From contig JANQJU010000030.1 of assembly GCA_028281495.1 (NCBI GenBank), positions 1 to 64,000 of the forward strand: DNA of 64,000 nt, given 5' to 3'. The notes below the pieces were generated by a model. That model was given only the letters and a program-made list of their open reading frames with translations, was not told the DNA's origin and did no database searches. A program made the position numbers and the translations under genes. This stretch comes from SAR324 cluster bacterium (GTDB taxonomy: Bacteria; SAR324; NAC60-12). Below are positions 35,546-45,210 of the stretch, piece by piece. Within the stretch, counting starts at the first letter, position 1, and each line of letters opens with the position of its first letter.

Positions 35546-36183
35546 TTTTTCATTTTTGATTTCAGTAAGTTGAGTCCAGAAAAGTCAATTTGGTAAGTTT
35601 TTGAGAATTTCGGATGAATTCTCGGTGGGGTCTTACAGGGCTCGCTCCTCCTTCCTTCAATGATTTTCCACATGTGATCCGCAGTCAGATTGCAATAGCG
35701 TGAGTGTGTTGTGAAAGTTGAAAAAAGCGTCGTTTCTAGGAATGGCCGATTCCGCAATAGAAACAGTGGGTACGGTACGCTTTAAAACCAGTCATAGCTC
35801 CCACAATGATCGAGCGAGAGTGTGGTCGTGCCTGACGGCCAGTGAAAAACCCGACCTAGCAGCCACCATTTTTTTTATGCCCTCACACTCAGATATACAC
35901 TTAAAATCACATATCTCCCGCCATGCGCCTGCATTTCTTTGGAAATCACGAGTTTGAAAAACTCCGTCTGGATTTCGTACCGCTCGGTTCTTCTGCCATA
36001 GCGATCAACGAGTTTTGGGTTGTGGATGGGAAGGTAGCAAAAATGTAGGGTGCAAATTCGATGATCGGTATCCGGCGCACGATGTCGCTCACAAAGTACC
36101 GCGCATAGGTCATGGTTTCCGTGCCGCCAATCGAAGCCACCTTTTAATTTGATTTTTTTAAAGGACTGACTAATTTCCCCCTT
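35546..36183. other. Gene-poor stretch between ssrA and the B12 riboswitch
   Basis: This is about 640 bases with no intact gene. A minus-strand frame at 35946-36140 (64 codons, with VSDIVRRIPIIEFAPYIF) has protein-like composition but no recognised family and may be a decayed coding fragment. Another minus-strand frame near 35640-35700 gives RYCNLTADHMWKII, weakly reminiscent of the C-terminal tyrosine region of phage-type integrases. CCACCATTTTT of the tmRNA 3' end recurs near 35863. The promoter of the B12 operon should lie near 36100-36180. None of these is conclusive. Confidence 0.35.
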
Positions 36184-36345
36184 ATCAAGTGTCCACAATC
36201 GTGGGTGAAAAGGGAAGACCGATGAAATTTCGGCGCTGCCTCCGCAACTGTGAACGTCGTAACAAATCGCTAGCCACTGGAGCTGACTTTCCGGGAAGGG
36301 TAGTGATGCCTCAAACAGACGTGAGCCAGGAGACCTGCTTGATGT
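36184..36345 (+). promoter_or_regulatory. Cobalamin (B12) riboswitch
   Basis: The conserved core of the adenosylcobalamin-class riboswitch is present in order: GGTGAAAAGGGAAG, GAAATTTCGGCGCTGCC, TCCGCAACTGTGA, GCCACTGG, CCGGGAAGGG, GATGCC and the B12 box AGCCAGGAGACCTGC (36324-36338). The outer helix P1 can form between ATCAAG (36184-36189) and CTTGAT (36338-36343). About 170 bases then separate it from the TonB receptor start, room for an expression platform that blocks translation or ends transcription when B12 is bound. It predicts that the downstream genes import cobalamin or related corrinoids. Confidence 0.93.
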
Positions 36346-36516
36346 CAACTTCAATAATCTTCGGAAGGAAGTTAGAAGTGGTTCGGATAGTCAGATGTCG
36401 AATGTTTTTCTGCCAAGGGTACCTTATATCGTTATCTTTACTTGATATATTATTTCTAGCCATCACCTGGTTTATCCCCATCGATGACTTCCTTTCCTAA
36501 TCATGGAAAGGAAACT

Positions 36517-38469
36517 ATGTTTTTAAAATACTTACCTCAGCTCAGTCCAGTGCTCCTTCTTGCACTGCTCCCGTTCAGCTCATCCGCACAAGAAGCTCCT
36601 GCAAAATTGCAAACGATTGTCGTTACAGCGACGCGCCAGCCCCTAACTTTGGAACAAGTCGGTGGCAATTCTGTGACCGTTATCTCGCAAGAAGAAATTG
36701 AAAAATCTCATCAAACTCAAGTTTCTGAACTACTAAAAGAAGTCCCAGGGTTGGATGTTTCGGCCAACGGTGGTCCAGGTACCTTGACTCAATTCTTCAT
36801 TCGCGGCAGCGATGCGAAGAACACCTTGGTGTTGGTGGATGGAGTGCCGTTCAACGATCCTTCCAGTGTCAATCGGGCTGCCGATTTGGGACCGCTCACT
36901 TTGGATAACGTGGAACGCATCGAAATCATTCGTGGTGCCCAAAGTGTGTTGTACGGCAGTAACGCGACAGCGGGAGTGATCAATATCATCACCAAGAAAG
37001 GTAAGGAACCGACGGAGTTCTCAGTTGGGGGAATGGTTGGATCGTTCCAAACCACCTTGGGGCATGGTTCTGTGAACGGAAAATCAGGTCGTTTCAACTA
37101 CTCGGCAGCGGCAGCATCGCAACGGACCGAAGGATTTTCGATTGCCAATGATCGAAATGCCATGATTCCCCATGACGGGAATACGGGGGAGGAAGATAGT
37201 TATGAGAACCTCACGTTGTCGGCTAACATCGGGTATGAGTTTTCCGAAGATCATGAACTCTCTTATCTCGGACGAAAAATCACTTCCCGAACGGATCTTG
37301 ACGACTGGGGTCCTGGTTATGCCGGAGATCAATTTACGTTCGATCCAGTAACGTTTGCCTCGGTTCCAGAACCCAATGGGGACAAAAAACAGCGGGTTGA
37401 TAATACGATCACGCTGCATGCTTTGAAATTAGACAATGCGTTTGCCCAACGTTTTTTCCAGTCTTCTCTAAAAGTCAGTACAACTGAATTGATCCGTGAA
37501 GGATTCGATCAACAAGGAAAGCAGTCCTATGAATTTACAGGGAAAACTCGCCAATTTGCCTGGAACGGAACGTTCTATTTTGAACAGCACAACCTGACCA
37601 TTGGAACAGACCAGTATACCGAATGGATGGAAAGCTTGGCCATTGGTGAAGTGTCTGCCGAAACCAAAAGCTTTTGGGTTCATGACCAATGGTTTTTGCA
37701 AAGTGAGGCTTGGGTTATTGGATTAGGATTAAGGAATGACCATCATGAGCAATTTGGGACTGCCACTACATACCGACTGTCTTCTTCTTATCAATGGAAT
37801 CGTTGGAAGCTGAAGGCCTCATTAGGCAACGGTTTTCGCGCCCCTTCCCTTTTTGAATTGCATTCAGTTTATGGGAATACAAAACTGGACCCTGAAACCA
37901 GCATGACCTGGGATGTCGGGTTGGAACACCAACTGGATCGCACCATTCTGTACGGTATCACTTGGTTTGACATGGTGTTCCAAGACCGCATTGTTTGGAC
38001 TCCTATCGATGTTGATCCTTTTGGGCAATACCAACAAGCTGAAGGCCAAACCCGCACCCAAGGAGCAGAAAGCTTCATTGCTGTGAATCCTGCCAAGGCT
38101 CTATCGCTCCGCTTAGACCATACTTACACCCATACTGAAGATCCTGATGGCAAACGTCTCGTCCGTCGACCAAACCATAAAATGGTATTGAAGACGAATT
38201 ACCGTCTTTCGGAGGTCACTCACTTCAATTCTTCTCTCCAATGGGTTGGTGAGCGAGATGCAATTACTTCTGCGGCGAAGAAAAATGGTGAAGCCGTGGG
38301 ACAACTGGATCCCTATACAGTGATCAATGTAGCAGTCTCGCATGATTTTTCTCAGAATTTACAAGGATATGCGCGTATCGATAATCTAACAGACGAAGTC
38401 TATGAAACGGCTTGGTCTTATGCCACTCCCGAACGTTCAGTTTATTCAGGTGTGAAAGCCACATTTTAA
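36517..38469 (+). CDS. btuB: TonB-dependent cobalamin receptor, BtuB-like
   Basis: This is a 650-residue outer-membrane beta-barrel receptor. The signal peptide (FLKYLPQLSPVLLLALLPFS, cut near SAQ) is followed by a TonB box, QTIVVTATRQP. The plug domain covers about residues 50-165 (FFIRGSDAKNTLVLVDGVPFND, DNVERIEIIRGAQSVLYG), and the barrel ends in a terminal phenylalanine (SVYSGVKATF) as outer-membrane insertion requires. The riboswitch upstream supports corrinoid uptake rather than siderophore uptake. ATG 36517 has AAAGGAA in place; the in-frame start at 36484 would precede the signal peptide. It heads a five-gene uptake operon. Confidence 0.92.
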   Translation: MFLKYLPQLSPVLLLALLPFSSSAQEAPAKLQTIVVTATRQPLTLEQVGGNSVTVISQEEIEKSHQTQVSELLKEVPGLDVSANGGPGTLTQFFIRGSDAKNTLVLVDGVPFNDPSSVNRAADLGPLTLDNVERIEIIRGAQSVLYGSNATAGVINIITKKGKEPTEFSVGGMVGSFQTTLGHGSVNGKSGRFNYSAAAASQRTEGFSIANDRNAMIPHDGNTGEEDSYENLTLSANIGYEFSEDHELSYLGRKITSRTDLDDWGPGYAGDQFTFDPVTFASVPEPNGDKKQRVDNTITLHALKLDNAFAQRFFQSSLKVSTTELIREGFDQQGKQSYEFTGKTRQFAWNGTFYFEQHNLTIGTDQYTEWMESLAIGEVSAETKSFWVHDQWFLQSEAWVIGLGLRNDHHEQFGTATTYRLSSSYQWNRWKLKASLGNGFRAPSLFELHSVYGNTKLDPETSMTWDVGLEHQLDRTILYGITWFDMVFQDRIVWTPIDVDPFGQYQQAEGQTRTQGAESFIAVNPAKALSLRLDHTYTHTEDPDGKRLVRRPNHKMVLKTNYRLSEVTHFNSSLQWVGERDAITSAAKKNGEAVGQLDPYTVINVAVSHDFSQNLQGYARIDNLTDEVYETAWSYATPERSVYSGVKATF

Positions 38470-38485
38470 TCGAGAAAGAAAACGT

Positions 38486-39052
38486 ATGGCAGCTTCTCAG
38501 ATTGTTGAAGAACCCGGAAATGGAACTTTGGAGGTTTTTTCCATCGAACCGGAAGAGTCGATTTTGTTCGATTTGATCGAAGACATTTTTTCCAATTATT
38601 GGAAACAGATTCACTTTGGAGTGTTGATCCAAGGTGCTGCTTGGGAAATTCAGGCAACCAATGCTCCCCAAAAGATCGGGATGTTGGATGGATACATCAC
38701 AGTGGATTTTGGGGCCTGGCATTTCCACATTTGTATTGGCGAGCATAAGGGAAACAAGAAGTATCCGATTGATCCTCAATTAGCGGCTCATCGGCGTACC
38801 TCCCGTGCAGAACTCTACCGTCGCTTAGATGGAACCTGCGTTCCCCAAAGCTGGGGATTACGTCTGTTCAATGGCCATGATGAGCAACAAATGACCGTCT
38901 TTTTACCCAATCCTTTTTTAACCGAAGAGATGAAAGTGACGCGGAATCCCGACTGGAGCAAATTGGAACTTTGGGATCACTTAAGAAAGAAATTCTTAGG
39001 ATTAGAACCCGATGACAAAGATCGTCAGAACAAAAAATTCAAAGCTCATTAG
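38486..39052 (+). CDS. Conserved-looking hypothetical protein in the B12 uptake operon
   Basis: This is a 188-residue soluble protein with no signal peptide or membrane segment. Notable segments are EESILFDLIEDIFSNYWKQI, HFGVLIQGAAWEIQ, the aromatic/histidine-rich FGAWHFHICIGEHKG and SWGLRLFNGHDEQQMTVFLP. It ends in a lysine-rich tail. It sits 16 bases after btuB and 11 before the binding-protein gene, so it is part of the riboswitch-controlled message. A cytoplasmic role in corrinoid handling (binding, adenosylation or trafficking) is a reasonable inference from position only. The His/Trp/Cys cluster could be a ligand or metal site. I cannot name the family. Confidence 0.75.
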   Translation: MAASQIVEEPGNGTLEVFSIEPEESILFDLIEDIFSNYWKQIHFGVLIQGAAWEIQATNAPQKIGMLDGYITVDFGAWHFHICIGEHKGNKKYPIDPQLAAHRRTSRAELYRRLDGTCVPQSWGLRLFNGHDEQQMTVFLPNPFLTEEMKVTRNPDWSKLELWDHLRKKFLGLEPDDKDRQNKKFKAH

Positions 39053-39063
39053 CGGGAGAACTC

Positions 39064-40251
39064 ATGCAAGTTGATCGATGGACTGACGCTTGGTTCAGGT
39101 TCGGGGCTGGGATTTTACTGTGGGTTGGGTTGCTATTGCCGGGGTTGGTTCAAGCTTTTCCAGAGTGCGTTGCAGACTTTGATCCCGATCACGACTACTT
39201 CCCTGAAACAGTCCAGGTAGACTACGCTCGGAATTTTCAGGTGTCTTATCACCGCCATTACAAAGTCGTAACCGTGACAGGGCCTTGGAGCGAAAAAGGA
39301 GAATCCTTTAAGTACCTCTTGGTTCAATGTGGAACTCCCATTCCTTCTGGGTTTGAGAACGCACAAATGATCCAAGTTCCTTTGAAGTCAATGGTGGTTC
39401 TATCCACAACCTATTTTTCTTTTGTAGAACAACTGGATTTGTTGGAACGCTTGATTGGGATTGCCAATTTCAAACAGGTCAATTCCCCAAAAATCTTGGA
39501 ACGAATTGAACGAAAACAAGTGGTGGAAGTGGGACGCAACGTGGACCTCAACTTGGAATCCACCCTCCGATTGAACCCCGACATTGTGATGACTTATGGC
39601 ACCGGAAATCCTTATCGAGATGGCTATACCTCATTGCTCAAGCTGGGAATTCATGTGGGCATCTTTGCTGAATATTTGGAACCCACCCCCTTAGGGCGTG
39701 CCGAGTGGATCAAATTCATGGCCTTGTTTTTCAATCGGGAAGCCCAAGCCAAACGCGTTTTCAACGAGATCGCAACGGAATATGGTTCGATGGTACAGCT
39801 CACTCAAAACGTGACAAAACGCCCCTCTGTTTTCACGGGGACTAGCATTGAAGGAACATGGTATATGCCCGGTGGACAAAGCTATATCGCTGCGTTTCTG
39901 CAAGATGCTGGAGCCGAATATCTGTGGGCCGAGAATTCATCTCAAACAAGCCTCCACTTGGATTTAGAAGCGGTTTTGAAAACCGCGGCTCATGCTGACT
40001 ATTGGTTGAATACAGGAGTGTGGAAATCTCTGAATGAAGGGTTGGCTGAGGATCGACGGTATCGCTTTTTTTCAGCCTTTCAACACAAGACCGTCTTTAA
40101 CAACAACGCCCTCTTGAATCCATACGGGGGCAATGATTATTGGGAACGTGGAGTAACGAACCCCCATCTTGTCCTCGCTGATTTGATCAAGATATTTCAT
40201 CCTGACCTACTCCCAGACCACCAATTGATTTGGTATCGCCAATTACAATAA
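39064..40251 (+). CDS. Periplasmic corrinoid/siderophore-type binding protein (BtuF-like)
   Basis: This is a 395-residue class III substrate-binding protein for an ABC importer. Its N-terminal signal segment (FGAGILLWVGLLLPGLVQA) is followed by a longer first part than in E. coli BtuF. The two-lobed core starts near VVLSTTYFSFVEQLDLLERLIGI. It includes ESTLRLNPDIVMTYG and a tryptophan-rich site region (TSIEGTWYMPGG, GNDYWERG). The length and the NPDIVM-type helix match Fe3+-siderophore/B12 binding proteins. GGGAG lies before the ATG. Riboswitch control and flanking btuB/btuCD-type genes favour cobalamin as ligand. Confidence 0.85.
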   Translation: MQVDRWTDAWFRFGAGILLWVGLLLPGLVQAFPECVADFDPDHDYFPETVQVDYARNFQVSYHRHYKVVTVTGPWSEKGESFKYLLVQCGTPIPSGFENAQMIQVPLKSMVVLSTTYFSFVEQLDLLERLIGIANFKQVNSPKILERIERKQVVEVGRNVDLNLESTLRLNPDIVMTYGTGNPYRDGYTSLLKLGIHVGIFAEYLEPTPLGRAEWIKFMALFFNREAQAKRVFNEIATEYGSMVQLTQNVTKRPSVFTGTSIEGTWYMPGGQSYIAAFLQDAGAEYLWAENSSQTSLHLDLEAVLKTAAHADYWLNTGVWKSLNEGLAEDRRYRFFSAFQHKTVFNNNALLNPYGGNDYWERGVTNPHLVLADLIKIFHPDLLPDHQLIWYRQLQ

Positions 40252-40276
40252 CTTCTCATTGATTGGATAATTTTCT

Positions 40277-41350
40277 ATGGGAACCACCGCAAAGCCCTCT
40301 AAATCGAATCCGCCGTGGTCTCGCCAACGTCCTCGAACGCTCATCTGGGGACTTCTGATTTTCGCCCTCGTTTTCTTGTTTGGTCTCGCGCTGAGTGTGG
40401 GTTCGGTTTCTATTCCTTGGGAATCGACCGTGGCGATATTATTGAATCAAGAAGCCGATGTGATTTTGCACCAAATCATTTGGGAATTGCGGCTCCCTAA
40501 GATTTTTGTCGCATTATTAGCAGGGGCGGCCTTATCAACCAGCGGGCTACAAATGCAAACCTTGTTTTGTAATCCTTTGGCGGGACCATTTGTGTTGGGC
40601 ATCAATGCTGGAGCAAGTTTAGGAGTGGCCTTAGTTGTTTTAGGCACCGGAGTGGGCATTGGCTTGATGGATAATGCAGGACTACTCAGCCAACTGAGCC
40701 TATTCTTTGCCTCCATCACGGGGGCTGGGCTGGTGTTGCTCATTGTCGTTTTTCTAGCTCAGCGGGTGCAGCACAACGTGACTTTGCTCATCGTGGGGCT
40801 GATTTTTGGTTTGATGGTCGGCAGTTTGGTGAGCATCCTGATTTATTTCAGTGAACCAGAAGAAATCCAATCCTATTTGATTTGGACGTTCGGCAGCTTT
40901 CGAGGAGTCACTTGGGATCAGTTGAGTATCTTAACCCCTGCAATTCTTGGTGGGTTGGCCGTTGCGTTGATGACTATCAAACCCCTCAATGCTTTGTTGC
41001 TCGGGGAAACTTATGCCCAAAGCATGGGCCTTTCCATAAAGAATACTCGAAATTTGGTGATTATAAGTACGGCAGTTCTGGCTGGGAGCGTAACGGCTTT
41101 CTGCGGTCCTATCGGTTTTTTGGGAATCGCCGTTCCGCATTTGTGCAGAGGTCTCTTCAATACTTCAGATCACCGGATTCTCTTACCTGCTGTGGTCTTG
41201 ATTGGAGCCGAATTAGCCCTCATTTCCGAAATTGTAGCGCAGCTTCCCGGTTCCCAATACACTTTACCTCTCAACGCGATTACTTCCCTTTTAGGAGGAC
41301 CGATCATCCTCTGGGTGATTTTGAAGCGTCAAATTTCTGTGAAACCATGA
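40277..41350 (+). CDS. btuC: FecCD/BtuC-type ABC transporter permease
   Basis: This is a 357-residue permease with about ten membrane segments. FecCD-family hallmarks are ELRLPKIFVALLAGAALSTSGLQMQTLF near the first third, FVLGINAGASLGVAL, and the coupling region FCGPIGFLGIAVPHLCRGLF with its conserved PH segment. The C-terminus has LPLNAITSLLGGPIILWVIL. It forms the channel through which the substrate from the binding protein crosses the inner membrane. Its stop codon overlaps the start of the ATPase gene (ATGA at 41347-41350), so the two subunits are translationally coupled. Confidence 0.91.
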   Translation: MGTTAKPSKSNPPWSRQRPRTLIWGLLIFALVFLFGLALSVGSVSIPWESTVAILLNQEADVILHQIIWELRLPKIFVALLAGAALSTSGLQMQTLFCNPLAGPFVLGINAGASLGVALVVLGTGVGIGLMDNAGLLSQLSLFFASITGAGLVLLIVVFLAQRVQHNVTLLIVGLIFGLMVGSLVSILIYFSEPEEIQSYLIWTFGSFRGVTWDQLSILTPAILGGLAVALMTIKPLNALLLGETYAQSMGLSIKNTRNLVIISTAVLAGSVTAFCGPIGFLGIAVPHLCRGLFNTSDHRILLPAVVLIGAELALISEIVAQLPGSQYTLPLNAITSLLGGPIILWVILKRQISVKP

Positions 41351-42372
41351 AAGCTCTTGAAACAAGTCTCAAATTAACAACATCGGCCTTAGCCATCGGC
41401 TATCCTCGGTCCCACTCGATTCTTTTTCAAGGACTCGATTTGACTCTATATGGAGGGGAGTTGGTGTGCCTATTGGGGGTGAATGGCGTGGGTAAGTCGA
41501 CTCTCATGCGGACCCTATGTGGTCTGCTTCCGCCTTTACAAGGGACTATTTCAATCCTCGGACAACCCATTTCAGATCTTTCAGTTCAGGAGCAGGCGAA
41601 ATCTATAGCGATTGTGTTGACCGAACGTCCTCAGTTGGGACCGTTTCAAGTATGGGATTTGGTGAGTTTAGGACGATACCCTTATACTTCGGGCTTTGGA
41701 AATTTGACGGTTCATGACCGCGGTGTGGTGGATTGGGCCATTCAGTGTACGGATATTGCCTCGATTCAATATCGAAATGTGCATGAACTTAGTGATGGTC
41801 AACGACAGAGAGTGATGATTGCGCGAGCTTTAGCCCAAGAACCTCAACTTTTGTTTTTAGACGAACCAACAGCGTTCTTAGACCTCCCTAGCCGAGTAGA
41901 AATCTCGAAATTGCTGAAAAATTTAGTACGACGGACTCAAAAAGCCGTTTTAATGTCCACCCATGATTGGGACTTGGCGTTAAGTGTCGCAGATCAAATT
42001 TGGATTTTGGGCGAAGACCATTCATTTCATGCCGGCGCTCCTGAAGATCTCATATTGAACGGCGTGATTGAAAATGCTTTTCGAAGAAAGAACCTGTTTT
42101 TTGATCCGCATCGGGGATCTTTTAAGTCCCACCAGGAGTTGAGTAAACCCGTTGTAGTTCGAGGAGAAGGATTGTCTCGATACTGGACAGTTCATGCTTT
42201 GGAACGAGAAGGATTTCGAATCACCTCCGATGAAGTTGCTCCTCTTTTGCAAATTGATGTTTTGGAGGGAAATGAAGGTTGGGTGTCGACATTTCAAGAT
42301 AATGTACAAAGGCACTCTTCCATTTATGAACTCATCACGAGTTTACATAGGGTTGAGTTTGTAGCCGATTAA
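41347..42372 (+). CDS. btuD: ABC transporter ATP-binding protein (BtuD-like) with C-terminal extension
   Basis: This is a 341-residue ATPase that drives corrinoid import. Walker A is GVNGVGKST, the signature ELSDGQRQRVMIARAL, Walker B LLFLDEPTAFLDL, and the switch histidine is in VLMSTHDWDLAL. The ABC domain ends near residue 255. About 85 further residues (VVRGEGLSRYWTVHALEREGF and so on) form an extension that E. coli BtuD lacks and that may be regulatory. The start at 41347 overlaps the permease stop; the longer in-frame open region before it reads within the permease gene and is not used. Confidence 0.91.
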   Translation: MKALETSLKLTTSALAIGYPRSHSILFQGLDLTLYGGELVCLLGVNGVGKSTLMRTLCGLLPPLQGTISILGQPISDLSVQEQAKSIAIVLTERPQLGPFQVWDLVSLGRYPYTSGFGNLTVHDRGVVDWAIQCTDIASIQYRNVHELSDGQRQRVMIARALAQEPQLLFLDEPTAFLDLPSRVEISKLLKNLVRRTQKAVLMSTHDWDLALSVADQIWILGEDHSFHAGAPEDLILNGVIENAFRRKNLFFDPHRGSFKSHQELSKPVVVRGEGLSRYWTVHALEREGFRITSDEVAPLLQIDVLEGNEGWVSTFQDNVQRHSSIYELITSLHRVEFVAD

Positions 42373-42456
42373 TTCATGTTAATTGAAGTGAGGCAGATAA
42401 TTTTGCACAAGCATCCATTTCTGGCAAAAAGAGAAGATAGCACTTCCCGTAGCACT

Positions 42457-44883
42457 TTATTGAACTAACTGACCGATTTGCAGCGGTACATGAGTTGACG
42501 GTTGCGAAGGAGGATCGACTCGTAACTGAAACTGCCCGACGATCTCCCTCAAATCTTGAGACTGCTGGGCTAAAATTTCTGCGGATTGCGTCGTTTGTTT
42601 AGCACTGGAAGCGTTGTTTTGTGTCACCTTTTCGATTTGGGTTAACCCGACATTGATTTGTTCAACCCCAACGGCCTGCTGTTGGCTCGCATTGGTGATT
42701 TCATTGACGGTTTCAGTCACCTGGTTGATGTACCTCATAACCTCCATTAATGAATCGGCGGTATCGGAGGCAATCTGCATCCCTTCCTGTACGCGTTGAT
42801 TCGAATTCGCGATTAAATCTGTAGTTTGACGTGCGGCATTAGCACTGCTTTGAGCTAAACTGCGTACTTCATCTGCCACCACAGCAAATCCGACTCCATA
42901 TTGACCTGCTCTTGCCGCTTCTACAGCGGCATTGATCGCTAATAAGTTGGTCTGAAACGCAATTTCATCAATGGTTTTGATGATCTTCGAAATGTCGTCA
43001 CTTGTCTGAGTGATGGTCTGCATGGCCTTCACCATCTCCGACATCTTTTGATTGCTTTCTTCTGAACTGTTTTTCGAGGTCATCGAGAGAGTTTTTGCTT
43101 CTTGGGCATTCTTGTCATTTTGTTTTGCCTGAGCAGCTACCTCTTGTATGGAAGCACTGGATTTCTCCAAAGCACTGGCTTGACTACTAGCCATTTGAGA
43201 TAGTTCCTGACTGGACAGAAGAATCTGCTGACTCTGTTGTGCTACCTCTCCCGCGGCATTCTGGACTTTACGCAGGGTGATGTTGAGATTGTCTATCAAC
43301 TCAACAACCGCGTGGCCAATCACATCTTTTTCATCTTTTGGTTGAAAATTCACATTCAGATCCCCTTTGGCTACTTTTTGTAGCGCAGCAATCGTGTCAA
43401 GTTCCAAACTGTGAGCAAATTCGTTCATCATGGCAACCATTCTTCCAATTTCGTCGTGCGTGGTCACCGTGACGCGAAAACTTAGATGCCCTTTACTGAT
43501 TTCAGTAATCATTCGCATCATTTCGATAATTGGAGCCGTAAATCGAGAGGCGAAACTGTAAGCGAGAACAAAGCACACGGCGATTAAAAAACCAATCACG
43601 ACTAAGATTTGCCACATCAATGAAGTCGCTGCGGCTAAAGCTTCGGCTTCATCAATTTCACTCATGATTATCCAATCCACCCCTGCAATCTTTAAAGGAC
43701 GATAAGACGAGAGAACGCTCACATTTCGGTAGTCAGGAAAAATCGCTTGCCCTGATTTGCCAGCCACCGCTGCTGACGTCCCTTCGGTTTGGACAGGTTG
43801 CAGACCGATGGCCGTGCCTTGATTTCTGATTTGATCGATCACCGAATTGGACAAACCACTTTTTTCAAGGGCCTCAAAATAGTTCTCAGGACCTTCTATC
43901 AAGAAGCGAGATTGACTCCGCAATTTGGAATCGTTGCCTACTAAGTATGTTTCTCCACTTGCCCCCAGTCCTGTTTCGATCCATTGTTGATTGCTAGTCA
44001 TCACCCCATTAATCTCGTCGATTGGCATTTGGAATACCAACACGCCGATCAGTTGATCTGCTTCAAATATGGGTGAGGCAATAAACGATGCGGCGGCATG
44101 GTACGAGGGATCATAAGGTTGGAAATCCACTAGTTTCACAAAATCCTTGTCCCTTGCATTTCGTGTAGCACGAAACGCTTCAGCAAAGTTAGTGTTTTGG
44201 TAAGGCCCAGAAAGTAAGGAAGTGGCATAATCCACTTCTTTGAAAACGGAATACACGATGTGTCCCGTGTCAGGATCGACAATAAAAATGTCGTAATAGC
44301 CAAACTTCTTTAGGTAGCTTCGAATGATCGGATGATAGGTTTCATGGATTTGGCTGTAGGAACTGCCATCTCCGGCATTGTCGAGGTTGTCTTTTTCGCC
44401 AGTCGGATGCGGATTGGAAGCAAAGTAAAGATTTTGCAAAATTCGAGTGGTTTTTTCGGAAGGAAAATAATTGTTTTCGGAGATTGAACGATCAGTATTA
44501 CGTTTGAGTTTTGGGAAAAACTCGGTTTCGTAGTATTGACGATTCTTGAGATCTACTTGGGACAGATCCGTTTGGTTTAATTCTCCTTCAACTGCTTGAA
44601 AGGCTGCGCGGAATGCTTTGGTAGCATCAATGATCATGCGATCTTCAGAAAAAGTCACTACTTGGTGTTCAATTTGTTGAAAGTAATTTTCAATCTGGCT
44701 TCCCTTAATTTCACGTACCGCCGTTAATTTGTTAAAGGATTCTGTTTCCAGTGCATTCCGTGCATTCCAATAACCCACCCCGCCCGTAATCAGCGCAGTC
44801 ACCACGCCGAGCATCAGAAAGACAACGATTTGCTTTTTCTTTATCCCCCAACTTGAGGACGAAAGGCTGCTTTTCGAATCCAT
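42457..44883 (-). CDS. Methyl-accepting chemotaxis protein
   Basis: This is an 808-residue chemoreceptor. One membrane segment near the N-terminus ([21 protein letters not shown]) and another at about residue 405-430 enclose a large periplasmic domain of dCache type, with a PAS-like [16 protein letters not shown] segment. HAMP follows (about 435-490), and the cytoplasmic signalling domain contains the hairpin tip [21 protein letters not shown]. The ligand is unknown. No che genes are in the window. A GAAGAGG site sits five bases before ATG 44883, better placed than the in-frame ATG at 44898. It is convergent with the B12 operon. Confidence 0.93.
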   Translation of the reverse strand: MDSKSSLSSSSWGIKKKQIVVFLMLGVVTALITGGVGYWNARNALETESFNKLTAVREIKGSQIENYFQQIEHQVVTFSEDRMIIDATKAFRAAFQAVEGELNQTDLSQVDLKNRQYYETEFFPKLKRNTDRSISENNYFPSEKTTRILQNLYFASNPHPTGEKDNLDNAGDGSSYSQIHETYHPIIRSYLKKFGYYDIFIVDPDTGHIVYSVFKEVDYATSLLSGPYQNTNFAEAFRATRNARDKDFVKLVDFQPYDPSYHAAASFIASPIFEADQLIGVLVFQMPIDEINGVMTSNQQWIETGLGASGETYLVGNDSKLRSQSRFLIEGPENYFEALEKSGLSNSVIDQIRNQGTAIGLQPVQTEGTSAAVAGKSGQAIFPDYRNVSVLSSYRPLKIAGVDWIIMSEIDEAEALAAATSLMWQILVVIGFLIAVCFVLAYSFASRFTAPIIEMMRMITEISKGHLSFRVTVTTHDEIGRMVAMMNEFAHSLELDTIAALQKVAKGDLNVNFQPKDEKDVIGHAVVELIDNLNITLRKVQNAAGEVAQQSQQILLSSQELSQMASSQASALEKSSASIQEVAAQAKQNDKNAQEAKTLSMTSKNSSEESNQKMSEMVKAMQTITQTSDDISKIIKTIDEIAFQTNLLAINAAVEAARAGQYGVGFAVVADEVRSLAQSSANAARQTTDLIANSNQRVQEGMQIASDTADSLMEVMRYINQVTETVNEITNASQQQAVGVEQINVGLTQIEKVTQNNASSAKQTTQSAEILAQQSQDLREIVGQFQLRVDPPSQPSTHVPLQIGQLVQ

Positions 44884-44983
44884 ATTTACCTCTTCCAAAT
44901 GACTCTATAACTTGCAAAATTTGCGAAAACACAACCAAAACACACCAAGAGGTAAATGTCCATATTGACATGAGGAAGCCGAC

Positions 44984-45049
44984 GGGTTTGCCGAAACAGC
45001 TCATATGAGCTGTTTCAACGGTGATCGATTCTTGGGTCCGCATTCGTGA
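44984..45049 (+). pseudogene. Debris of a second BsuBI/PstI-type endonuclease gene
   Basis: Bases 44984-45000 match 17 bases near the start of the intact endonuclease gene (49680-49696, coding GLPKQ). Bases 45013-45049 match its last 12 codons and stop (50541-50577) with one change. The 12 bases between, together with their flanks, form a perfect palindrome. It is read as an endonuclease gene copy that lost nearly all of its interior. Confidence 0.6.
44993..45016. repeat. 24-bp perfect palindrome at a deletion junction
   Basis: Half-site GAAACAGCTCAT (44993-45004) is followed directly by its exact complement ATGAGCTGTTTC (45005-45016), with no spacer. It lies upstream of the chemoreceptor gene and overlaps the left edge of direct repeat A. 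It joins the 5' and 3' pieces of the endonuclease relic. Confidence 0.9.
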
Positions 45050-45210
45050 TTTAAAGTTTTCCTCTCCTTAAAACAAACTAACACCCCGCCACATGCACTC
45101 TCTTCCCTCGAACCGTTTCCTCCTTCCAAAAAATCTTCTCTTCCCAAGTGATCGTGGTGCGTCGATCAAACACCAATAACCAGCCTTCATCGCATCCCAG
45201 TTTATCCAAA
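45013..45210. repeat. 198-bp direct repeat, copy A
   Basis: The sequence matches 50541-50738 with four substitutions in 198 bases (about 98% identity), same orientation, offset 5,528 bases. It begins inside the endonuclease 3' end and runs through the convergent 3' end of the AAA/PD-(D/E)XK gene. At its right edge the nuclease gene continues; at its left edge the endonuclease gene is cut. Confidence 0.95.

Noticed and set aside
35085..35757. Minus-strand open frames across the tmRNA region
   Set aside because: They overlap ssrA, whose structure and tag frame fully explain the sequence. The parts beyond ssrA show only weak similarity to anything.
40882..41346. Upstream extension of the BtuD-like open frame
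   Set aside because: The extra 155 codons lie within the permease gene in another frame and have no domain features. The ATGA overlap at 41347 is the normal start.
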